From contig CM065386.1 of assembly GCA_033060915.1 (NCBI GenBank), forward strand, positions 10,068,001 through 10,132,000: a stretch of 64,000 nt of DNA, given 5' to 3'. Below the pieces are notes generated by a model. It did no database searches. It worked only from the letters and a program-made list of their open reading frames with translations, and was not told the DNA's origin. The first letter of the stretch is position 1. The number at the start of each line of letters is the position of its first letter. The stretch is from Euryodendron excelsum. Its lineage: Eukaryota; Streptophyta; Magnoliopsida; Ericales; Pentaphylacaceae. This document shows, in pieces, positions 11,773-20,108 of this stretch. The position numbers and the translations under genes were made by a program.

Positions 11773-12117
11773 TTAGCAACCTCCTCCACCACTACCACCA
11801 CCACCACCACAACCTCCTCCACCACCACCGCCACCACCCACAACCTCCACAACCACCACCACCGCCACCCCACCACCACAACCTCCACCACCGCCACAAC
11901 CTCCTCCACCGCCACCAGCACCACCACCACCACCAAAGGCACCGCCACTCTTACGGGGTTTGCCGGAGGACATACCACAAGCAAAGATGATCATAGACAT
12001 AATTGAGACGGATAGAACAACCATGCAAAGATAGAAAGTGGCCCCAGAGCCACGAAGCAGAAGGCCTGCTTCACCTGCTGCAGTGCCTCCACCCACAATA
12101 TCAAAGTACCTTGCCAT
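11773..12117 (-). CDS. Small glycine/cysteine-rich membrane protein, copy 1
   Basis: A single-exon ORF of 114 aa. Residues 1-26 are soluble (MARYFDIVGG start, then GEAGLLLRG). Residues 27-48 form one hydrophobic helix (YLCMVVLSVSIMSMIIFACG). A basic linker SGKPRKSGG follows, then a tail from about residue 60 of Gly runs broken by Cys and ending GGGSGGGGC. The tail holds an odd patch VAVVVVVEVV (84-93) where the GGN repeat leaves and re-enters frame. A TATA box lies about 45 bp upstream, and a second copy at 15838-16122 keeps residues 1-60 almost unchanged, which supports a real gene. I do not recognise a named family. A glycine-rich protein anchored in a membrane is the safe description, and no enzyme motif is present. 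Confidence 0.65.
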   Translation of the reverse strand: MARYFDIVGGGTAAGEAGLLLRGSGATFYLCMVVLSVSIMSMIIFACGMSSGKPRKSGGAFGGGGGAGGGGGGCGGGGGCGGGVAVVVVVEVVGGGGGGGGGCGGGGGSGGGGC

Positions 12118-12160
12118 GTTTCAGTCTCTCTAGCTACCTCAAGTTTAGAAGATGGAATGC

Positions 12161-12169
12161 TTATATAGA
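12161..12169 (-). promoter_or_regulatory. TATA box of glycine-rich gene copy 1
   Basis: CTCTATATAAGC on the minus strand lies 44-52 bp before the ATG. The same element is conserved before copy 2 (16166-16175). Confidence 0.65.
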
Positions 12170-13261
12170 GCATGCTCTGTCAATTTTCATGGCCAGTTTC
12201 CTAGCATCACCCGCAACAAGATTTGAATTTTATACCCTGTTACCTTTTGGCAACTTGAAAATTCTTTAGAAGTTGTTCTTATTTTCGAGGAAGGTTCCCT
12301 GTGTTTGTTTCTTTCACAAGTAGCTAATTAGACTCGTCAATTTTAGTTCGTAGTTTTTTCCCCTAATTAGACTCGTCAATTTTAGTTTTTTCCCCACTTG
12401 TTTCCTTCTTACTTGGATTTTGTTGAACTTTCAACAAAATTGGTTGACAAGTTCTCTTGACCATATAATGCAAAATTCTTATTTCCCCACCTCACTGCGA
12501 AATCTTGTTCGTTTTTTTTTTTTCCTTTTCACATTAAATTCGAAAGTGACTTGATTCAACTCAGTGCTTGCTATTAACCTTAACATCTGTTTGGAGATTT
12601 TTTATTAATAAGCCCCATCACAGGTGGCCAAACTCCCAATCATAAGTGAAACAAACATGTGGAAGTATTTAATGGGTTGCCAGTAAAATTTGAGCATACG
12701 ATCGTACTTTCTGTAATACCATGTTATTATTGAAATGTAAACCTTGTCTATTTTAAATTTTAATGCTATAGTAAATTGTCAACACATGTTTAAATCTCTT
12801 TGCCTATCTATTAAATACTTCCACATATTTAGAAAACTTGGCCATACACGAAGAAGCATGTTAAAATAAATAAATAATTATACAACATAAAGTATTAAAC
12901 TTAGCTATAGCGCACGAAGAAGCATTTTACAAAAAGAAAAACTTGGCCATACACGAAGAAGCATGTTAAAATAAATAAATAATTAAGTTACTTCTTTTTC
13001 TAAAAAGTTAAGCTTTCAGATAAGTTCATTGACCACAATTTAATAGAGGAAATAACAGGATCACTCAATAGGACACCAATCAAATCATTCCACACGAATT
13101 ATTTGGCCTTCTGGATGGAAAGGAAAGCGTATGCTTAACGTGATTGTAACAATTTGGATGAAGCAAGTTCAACAATTGTTTACATCACAACCAAATTAGT
13201 CAAATGTAAATTAGAAAAACATTATAAAAAACAAAAAACAAAAAAGGACATATGTATGTAT

Positions 13262-13345
13262 TTAGATTCTTGAAACTACTCTAAACAACAATCCATTTAG
13301 CAATCACAACCACCTCCACTGCCAGAATTGCCACCTCATTTAGTA
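13262..13345 (-). pseudogene. 3'-end relic of the glycine-rich gene
   Basis: TTTAGATTCTTGAAAC, CAACAATCCATTTAGCAA and a short CCACCTCCACTGCCAG stretch match the 3' UTR and last codons of the open copies. The rest of the gene is absent and tRNA-like sequence follows directly. Confidence 0.6.
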
Positions 13346-13353
13346 TCACCAAA

Positions 13354-13418
13354 TCCTTTGTAGCACATTTGCTATTGGAATTGAACATCAATCATCGGGT
13401 TCGACTCCCAGCAGTGGA
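13354..13418 (+). pseudogene. Truncated tRNA-like sequence
   Basis: TCCTTTGTAGCACATT at the 5' side and GGGTTCGACTCCCAGCAGTG at the 3' side match the ends of the full tRNA-like copies at 13673 and 18386. The middle (D loop and anticodon arm) is shortened and altered, leaving 65 bp. The B-box-like GGTTCGACTCC is intact, and a T8 run follows within 10 bp. Confidence 0.5.
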
Positions 13419-13512
13419 ATAGTTTTTTTTCTTCTGTTACCTCTTTTGGACCATTTAGGCAATCACCAACCACCTCCAAACTGCACAGACACACTCATTT
13501 AGTATCACCAAA

Positions 13513-13577
13513 TCCTTTGTAGCACATTTGCTATTGGAATTGAACATCAATCATCGGGTTCGACTCCCAGCAGTGGA
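13513..13577 (+). pseudogene. Truncated tRNA-like sequence, second copy
   Basis: Same sequence as the copy at 13354-13418, produced by the 115-bp direct duplication. It has an intact B-box-like motif, a shortened middle and a T8 run downstream. Confidence 0.5.
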
Positions 13578-13672
13578 ATAGTTTTTTTTCTTCTGTTACC
13601 TCTTTTGGACTAGAGATTATAGTTGTGATATACAACGTATGTATTTATATATTGGTCCCATAATTGTCAAAG

Positions 13673-13753
13673 TGCGCTGTAGCACAATGGTAGTAAAACC
13701 AAGGCTCCTTTGTGGGAGCCCGATAACATCGGGGTTCGACTCCCGGCAGCGGA
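13673..13753 (+). tRNA. tRNA-like sequence (pseudo-tRNA or SINE head), copy A
   Basis: 81 bp with a perfect A-box match (TAGCACAATGG) and a perfect B box (GGTTCGACTCC). The acceptor ends pair in 6 of 7 positions (TGCGCTG with CAGCGGA). The T arm is CGGGG-TTCGACT-CCCGG with one mismatch. The middle hairpin is GGCTCC-TTTGTG-GGAGCC, a 6-bp stem with a 6-nt loop instead of the normal 5 bp and 7 nt. A T5 run follows. The D stem is poor. No normal anticodon can be assigned, so it is a tRNA-derived sequence more likely than a working tRNA gene. Confidence 0.4.
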
Positions 13754-14071
13754 AAACCTATTTTTATTTTATAATTCTTGCTAGTTTTATTTTCCCCTTG
13801 TTACTTGGATCTTCTTCAACTTTCTATAAAATTGCTTGATAGGTTCTCTTGACCAAATAATCCAGAATTCTTATTTCCCCAACTCAGTGCAATACTTGTT
13901 CATTTTGTTTTTCTTTTTACATTAAATTCAAAAGTGACTTGATGATTGATAAATTATTAATTCACTACATGATATATTAAATGAGACTCAACACGTACTA
14001 TGCTTTCCATGAGGATTAGGTTACCTCGTCACATGATATGACTGTACTTGTTCTACTGCTAAAATCTCAGT

Positions 14072-14177
14072 GTCTGCCCGTCAAATACTTTTGCATATTT
14101 GGCTCCACTCATGATTGAGGACGTGTGTCTGCCCGTCAAATACTTTTGCATATTTGACTCCACTCATGATGAGGAGT
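14072..14177. repeat. Tandem duplication of about 55 bp
   Basis: TGTCTGCCCGTCAAATACTT followed by TTGCATATTTGGCTCCAC-like sequence occurs twice in a row, ending both times in ACTCATGAT. The homologous region near 18800 has one copy only. Confidence 0.75.
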
Positions 14178-14545
14178 GTATAATTAATTTCCCTCATTTT
14201 TCATATGATACATGTAGTCTTGACTCATAATTAATAAGAAGTGTAATGAAAGAACCCGAACTTTCACGAGTGTTTATAAGAGAAGTGAATGTATATGCTT
14301 ACATTTTCTTTACATATCATTGACTCCTACTACTAACACCTAAATCTAATATGAACACTAGAAACTATATACAACTGTCTTTGTTCCTGCCAAGAAACCT
14401 ACCAACAGCTGTGTTGACAAAAAAGTGCACTGACAATGCCATCGTAGAAGTCAGACAGAAGAGGCATGGATCAATTTCGAAATCTATACAGTGAAATACT
14501 GGAGCTTCAGCTGTAGCAGATCAACTTCGTGAGTTATTTGCTGTC

Positions 14546-14820
14546 AATTCAATGACTTTCTATAAAATTGCTTGAGAGGTTCTCTTGACCATATAATCCA
14601 AAATTCTTATTTCCCCAAAATTCATTTTTTTATTTAGACAAGGAACCCGAACTTTGTTTTGTGTTTTATTGATCTCTTGACCATACACTAGAAACACTAT
14701 AGTACAGAACTTGTCTTTGTTTTGCCGAATTAGTTTTATCTGAGTGCAATTCAATGACTTTCTATAAAATTGCTTGAGAGGTTCTCTTGACCATATAATC
14801 CAAAATTCTTATTTCCCCAA
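14546..14820. repeat. Direct repeat of a 73-bp block, 202 bp apart
   Basis: CAATTCAATGACTTTCTATA through TTATTTCCCCAA occurs at about 14546-14618 and 14748-14820 with almost no difference. Related copies lie at about 13818 and 18540. Confidence 0.75.
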
Positions 14821-15247
14821 CTGAGTGCAATACTTGTTCATTTTTTTTTTTGTTTTTACATTAAATTCAAAAGTGACCTAATGATTGATAAATTATTAAT
14901 TCGTTACATGATATATTAAATGGGATTCAACACATGCTATGCTTCTTTTGTTTTATGATAGTGTCCATGACGATTAGGTTATCTCGTCACATGATGATAT
15001 AATTTTACTTGTTCTAGTACCATGTTACAGTGTTAAAAGGTTATTTAGCTCCACTTATGATGAGAAGTGTATAATTAACGTACCTCCTTTTTCATATGAT
15101 ACATGTAGTATAAAAAAAACAAATAAAGAAGAAGAATGAAAACGGTCCAAGAGCCGGGAAAAGAATTCAATACATAAACGTAAATGATATATATGACATG
15201 ATGAAATGGCCTCTGGGGACATTGATACTCCACCAAGCCCATGGTAC

Positions 15248-15398
15248 AAGACAGGTGTTTATAAGAGAAGTGAATGTATATGCTTACATTTTCTTTACAT
15301 ATCATTGACTAAATTAATGAATATATACACTACAAGACAGGTGTTTATAAGAGAAGTGAATGTATATGCTTACATTTTCTTTACATATCATTGACTCC
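15248..15398. repeat. Direct repeat of a 65-bp block
   Basis: ACAAGACAGGTGTTTATAAG through CATATCATTGACT occurs at about 15248-15310 and 15331-15396. The same core (GAGAAGTGAATGTATATGCT) is also at about 14272 and 19096, four copies in all. Confidence 0.75.
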
Positions 15399-15837
15399 TA
15401 CTACTAACACCTAAATCTAATATAAACACTAGAAACTATATACAACTGTCTTTGTTCCTACCAAGAAACCAACTAACAGCTGTAACTTTATACCATGTAA
15501 ATTGCTAAACGTGTTTACGTTACCTTTCTTTCTAACCGTTTAAACTTTCATATAAGTCGGCTATATACAATGTAACCGAGCGAGTAACTTATTTGGTCAC
15601 ATACCATTCAAGGACTCCAATCATTCCACACGAATTATTTGGCCTCGTGGATGAAATGATTAATATAGGAGTGATGCTTAATCTGATGGTAACTTATTGT
15701 ACTAAGCAAGTTCAACATTTTTTTACATCACAACACAATAAGACATGAAATTTAGAAAAACATAAATAAAAGAAGACATATATTTAGATTCCTGAAACTC
15801 GTCCAAACAACAATTCATTTAGCAACCTCCTCCACCA

Positions 15838-16122
15838 CTACCACCACCACCACCACAACCTCCTCCACCACCACCGCCACCCACCACAACCTCCACCACC
15901 ACCACCACCACCACCACCGCCACCAGCACCACCACCACCAAAGGCACCGCCACTCTTACGGGGTTTGCCAGAGGTCATACCACAAGCAAAGATGACCATA
16001 GACATAATTGTGACAGATAGAACAACCATGCAAAGATAGAAGGTGGCCCCAGAGCCACGAAGCAGAAGGCCTGCTTCACCTGCTGCAGTGCCTTCACCCA
16101 CAATATCAAAGTACCTTGCCAT
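15838..16122 (-). pseudogene. Glycine-rich membrane protein copy 2, tail frame-shifted
   Basis: An ORF of 94 aa whose first 60 residues nearly equal those of copy 1 (differences such as V-G-E-G for V-G-G-G, T for S in the helix, T for S after GM). The hydrophobic helix and SGKPRKSGG linker are kept. In the Gly tail the reading frame slips after GGCGG, so the last 14 residues become Trp/Arg-rich (WRWWWRRLWWWWW) and stop at TAG. Without the slip the frame would run on to GGGSGGGGC and TAA as in copy 1. TATA box and 5' flank are intact, so it may be transcribed. It is either a recent pseudogene, a gene with a new tail, or an assembly error in a GGN repeat. Confidence 0.55.
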
Positions 16123-16165
16123 GTTTCAGTCTCTCTAGCTACCTCAAGTTCAGAAGATGGAATGC

Positions 16166-16175
16166 TTATATAGAG
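16166..16175 (-). promoter_or_regulatory. TATA box of glycine-rich gene copy 2
   Basis: CTCTATATAAGC on the minus strand lies about 44 bp before the ATG, conserved with copy 1. Confidence 0.6.
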
Positions 16176-16590
16176 CATGCTATGACAATTTTCATGGCCA
16201 GTTTTCTTGCATTACCCGCAATAAGATTTGAATTTTATACGCTGTTAGGTTTTTCTTTTGGCAACTTGAATTTTTTATGGCCAGTTTTCTTGACCCGCAC
16301 CAAGATTTGAATTTTATATGCTGTTACGTTTTTCTTTTGGCAACTTGAAAATTCTTTAGAAGTTGTTCTTATTTTCGAGGAAGGTTCACAGTGTTTGTTT
16401 CTTTCACAAGTAGCTAATTAGACTCGTCAATTTTAGTTTTTTTCCGACTTGTTTCCTTACTTGGATTTTGTTGAACTTTCAACAAAACTGCTTGACAAGT
16501 TCTCTTGACCATATCATACAAAAGTCTTATTTAATTCCGCACCTCACTGCGAAATCTTGTTCATTTTTTTTTTGCCCTTTTTACATTAAT

Positions 16591-17441
16591 CCGTTTGATT
16601 TCACGTAAAATGTTTTTGCGAAAAATATTTTTCCTATTTTTTGGTGTTTGATTATGGATAAGTTAGGTAAAATATTTTTATTGTAAAACATTTTACACTT
16701 CACAGGAGAAAATGACTTACCGATCCAATTTCAGTAAGTTATTTTACACGCAAGAAGTATGAAAGTCGAGCACTATTCGCAGAACAAAACCAAACCTATC
16801 GATTTCCCTTAATCACACTTCATAGCCTATTATAGATGTATACGGGTCTTATATATATATATATAGAAAGAGAGACACCGATTCGTCCAAGATGCCGGCG
16901 GCAGCCTGGATGGGCTTCATTGACGGCACCGATGACTTCTTGTATTACCTCCGCCGCTACCGCTCCCAAGTCGAAGACATCATTGATGCCGTTGTCGCCG
17001 ATGACGACTTGGTTGACGTGGAGATGCCGGTGGCACAAGTGGTATCCCAACCCAAAATCGTTCTGCCCAGTTGATACCATGCTGTTTGCCGGCCTGACCA
17101 TGCTCTTTCTTCATGGCTGTGGTTGGAGGTTGTGATCAGGGTTTTGGGTTTTGTTTTGGAGGACGTGAGAGTGGTGAGAGAGCGGATGGCAGCCCGGATG
17201 AACATTTCTTCTTTCTAGAATTCCAATGCTTATGCCTTGTTTGATGAAATGCTTCTTTGAGTTTTGTGTCAAAGGTTAAGCACTGGGCGCTACAATCTGT
17301 TAGAAATATTTTAGCTAATTGTTTTTTTCAAGTTAGTGGTCAAACACCAAAAATGATTATTAATGTAATCATTTTACGTGTAAAACATTCTACTTTTACA
17401 AGTATTTTTTATGTAAAATATTTTACATGAAACCAAACGCA
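16591..17441. mobile_element. Non-autonomous TIR DNA transposon with GC-rich cargo
   Basis: The left end CCGTTTGATTTCACGTAAAA matches the reverse complement of the right end (GCGTTTGGTTTCATGTAAAA). Paralogous DNA at about 12530 and 13925 reads straight through ACATTAAATTC, so this is an insertion present in only one duplicate. The middle (about 16880-17215) is clearly more GC-rich than its flanks. It has overlapping ORFs on both strands (for example 16892-17074 plus, 61 codons with stop), suggesting a captured gene piece, but I recognise no domain. No clear target duplication or transposase is seen. Confidence 0.7.
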
Positions 17442-18071
17442 GAAAAATTCAAAAGTTACTTGATTCAACTCAATGCTTGCTATTAACATTAACATCTGTT
17501 AGAGAAATGAGTAAATTTATTTATTAATAAACCCTAACACAGGTGGCCAAGCTCCCAATTTCAAGTGAGCCAAATATATAGAAGTATTTAATAGATTGCC
17601 GGCAAGATTTGAACATACGATCGTACTTTCTCTAATACCATGTTATTATTAAAATGTAGCCCTTATTTATTTTAAATTTTAATGCTATTAGTAAATTGTT
17701 AAAACATGTTCAAATCTCTTCGCCTACCTACTAAATATAGGACACGGGGGCACACATAAGTGTGTTAAAAAAAAAAATAATGAAGTTACTTCTCTTTCTA
17801 AAAGGTTAAGCTTCCAGATAAGTTTATTGACCACAATTTAATAGAAGAAATAATAGGATCATTCAATATGACACTAATCAAATCATTCCATACGAATTAT
17901 TTGGCCTTGTGGATGGAAAAGAACAGTAGAGAAGCGTATGCTTAACGTGATTGTAACATTTTGGACGAAACAAGTTCAATAATTGTTTACATCACAACCA
18001 AATCCAAATGAGTCAAATGTAAATTAGAAAAACATTATAAAAAATAAAAAACAAAAAAGGACATATGTAGG

Positions 18072-18150
18072 TATTTAGATTCTTGAAGCTCCTCCAAACA
18101 ACAATTCATTTAGCAACGACAACCACTCTAGTGCCAGAACTGCCACCTCA
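18072..18150 (-). pseudogene. 3'-end relic of the glycine-rich gene
   Basis: TTTAGATTCTTGAAGCTCC and AACAATTCATTTAGCAAC match the ends of the open copies. Only the last codons and UTR remain. It is the counterpart of the relic at 13262-13345 in the other duplicate. Confidence 0.6.
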
Positions 18151-18165
18151 ATTAGTATCACCAAA

Positions 18166-18230
18166 TCCTTTGTAGCACATTTGCTATTGGAATTGAACAT
18201 CAACCATCGGATTTGACTCCCAGCAGGGGA
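18166..18230 (+). pseudogene. Truncated tRNA-like sequence, third copy
   Basis: Same 65-bp shortened form as at 13354 and 13513, with more changes (the B box reads ATTTGACTCC and the end is CAGGGGA). It lies in the duplicate unit just before the full copy B. Confidence 0.45.
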
Positions 18231-18385
18231 ATAGTTTTTTTTGCTTCTGTTACTTCTTATAGACTAGAGATTATAGTTGTGATGTGGAAAGGGACATATA
18301 AAAGCACAAATTTATAATCCTCAAATCCATAGATACCTTAAGAATATATAGCTATTTATATATTGGTGCCATTGTATTGTCAAAG

Positions 18386-18466
18386 TCCGCTGTAGCACAA
18401 TGGTAGTAAAACCATGTCTCCTTTGTTGGAGACCGGTAATATCCGGGTTCAACTCCCGGCGGCGGA
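18386..18466 (+). tRNA. tRNA-like sequence (pseudo-tRNA or SINE head), copy B
   Basis: 81 bp with a 7/7 paired acceptor stem (TCCGCTG with CGGCGGA, one G-T pair) and a perfect T arm (CCGGG-TTCAACT-CCCGG). The A box is TAGCACAATGG and the B box GGTTCAACTCC. T5 starts 7 bp after the end, as for a Pol III terminator. The middle hairpin is GTCTCC-TTTGTT-GGAGAC, again 6 bp with a 6-nt loop. Compared with copy A, one stem pair changed from G-C to T-A on both sides. The D stem (GCAC against AAAA) does not pair. It could be a decayed tRNA or a tRNA-derived SINE. Confidence 0.45.
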
Positions 18467-19676
18467 AAGCCTTTTTGTATTTCATAATTCTTGCTAGTTT
18501 TATTTTCCCTTTGTTTCGTTCTTACTTGGATTTTCTTGAACTTCCTATAAAATTGCTTGATAGGATCTCTTGACCATATAATCCAGAATTCTTATTTCCC
18601 CAACTCAGTGCAATACTTGTTCATTTATTTTTCTTTTTACATTAAATTCAAAAGTGACCTGATGATTGATAAATTATTAATTCGCTACATGAACTCAACA
18701 CGTGCTATACTTTTTGTGAGGATTAGGTTACCTTGTCACATGATATGACTTTACTTGTTCTAGTACTATGTTGCAGTTTTAAAAGCTTGTGCTAAAATCT
18801 CACTACTTGGCCGTCAAAATACTTTTACATGTTTGGCTCCACTCATGATGAGGAGTGCATAATTAATTTACCTCCCTTTTCATATGCTACAGGTAGTCTT
18901 GACTCATAATTAATAAGAAGCGTAATGAAAGAACCCGAACTTTCAAAAAAAAAAAAATCAAGAAGAGGAATGAAAACAGTCCAAGAGCCAGAAAAGAATT
19001 CAATACATAAAGGTAAATGATATATATGACATGATCAAATGGTCTCTGGGGACAGTGGTACTCCACCAAGCCCATGGTATAAGACTAGTGTTTATAAGAG
19101 AAGTGAATGTATATGCTTACATTTTCTTTACATATCATTGACTCCTACTACTAACACCTAAATCTAATATGAACACTAGAAACTATATACAACTGTCTTT
19201 GTTCCTGCCAAGAAACCAACCAACAGTTGTCTTAACAAAAAAGTGCACTGACAATGCCATCGTAGAAGTCAGACAGAAGAGGCATGGATCAATTTCGAAA
19301 TCCATAGAGTGAAATACTGGAGCTTCAGCCGTAGCAGATCAACTTCGCGAGTTATTGGCCCTCAATTCAACAAGTTTTCAGAGGGCTCATCCCTCACACA
19401 GACACAATCCCTTAGCATCAAATGGATATTGAGCTTCAGCTGGTCTCCTTATTAAATTATCTGAACTTTCTCATCTAAGTTTTGGGCATATCCCCTGACA
19501 AATGACATGTCCAGCGTGTCTTTCAAACATCAAAAGTACAAAATTGATGGAAGAACCTCAAAGACAAAGTATACATGTGAATATGAATACAGTGAACTTG
19601 AGGTAGAGTATTAAGGGAAAAGGGGAGATTTCAATAATTAAATATAACCTTCCAATTTTTTCTTCGTTAGTATGCA

Positions 19677-20047
19677 GTCGCCTAAAAAGCATGGATACGG
19701 ACCCGGGCACTGATACACACAGATAGGACACAGGACACGATAATTTTCAAAAATTGAGAACACAGACACGGCAGGAATACAACAAAACAAATATAATTAT
19801 ATGCATTTTTATGCGTAATGTGCACGAAAATAACATCCACAGGTCATCAAAGTGTCCTAAATGTTTCCAACAACTGTCCTAGATGTGTCCAATACATGTC
19901 CCTCATGTCCTAGACGTATCCATTGAAAAATAAATATATAAAAATTCTGGACACGTTTATCGGTGTGTCCGAGGAGTATGTATGTCCGATACATGTCGAA
20001 CACAGATACGACACCCTAAACAGAGTATCCGTACTTCCTAGGCAGTT
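19677..20047. mobile_element. Possible MITE near the 3' end of the CAX gene
   Basis: GCCTAAAAAGCATGGATACG on the left and, in reverse complement, GCCTAGGAAGTACGGATAC on the right form imperfect terminal inverted repeats. CAGTCG and CAGTTG flank them. The interior is full of GACAC/GTGTC words (GGACACAGGACACG, GTGTCCGAGGAG), a known style of plant repeat. No ORF is seen. Confidence 0.45.
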
Positions 20048-20108
20048 GCAAAGGATGATGATAACAATTGTCATGATATAGATCAAGGAAAATACCATAT
20101 GTAGTCAA

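Larger units (their letters stand above)
13338..13610. repeat. Direct duplication of a 115-bp block
   Basis: 13338-13452 and 13496-13610 are practically identical. Both start ATTTAGTATCACCAAATCC and end ACCTCTTTTGGA, separated by 43 bp. Each copy carries one truncated tRNA-like sequence. The near identity points to a recent event. Confidence 0.85.
11120..19390. repeat. Cluster of segmental direct duplications around glycine-rich genes
   Basis: Blocks recur in the same orientation. 11440-12540 (gene plus both flanks) matches 15490-16580. 12540-14540 matches 17440-19390. The block beginning CTATTAACCTTAA at 11128 recurs near 12570 and, with one change, near 17483. GAATTATTTGGCCT recurs at about 11588, 13095, 15634 and 17896. 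TTCTTATTTCCCCAAC-like blocks recur at about 13868, 14602, 14804 and 18590. The core is therefore a duplicated unit of roughly 4 kb with several internal smaller duplications. Confidence 0.85.

Noticed and set aside
11769..11984. Val/Trp-rich ORF on the minus strand (71 codons)
   Set aside because: It is another frame of the GGN repeat of the glycine-rich gene, without its own start region or promoter.
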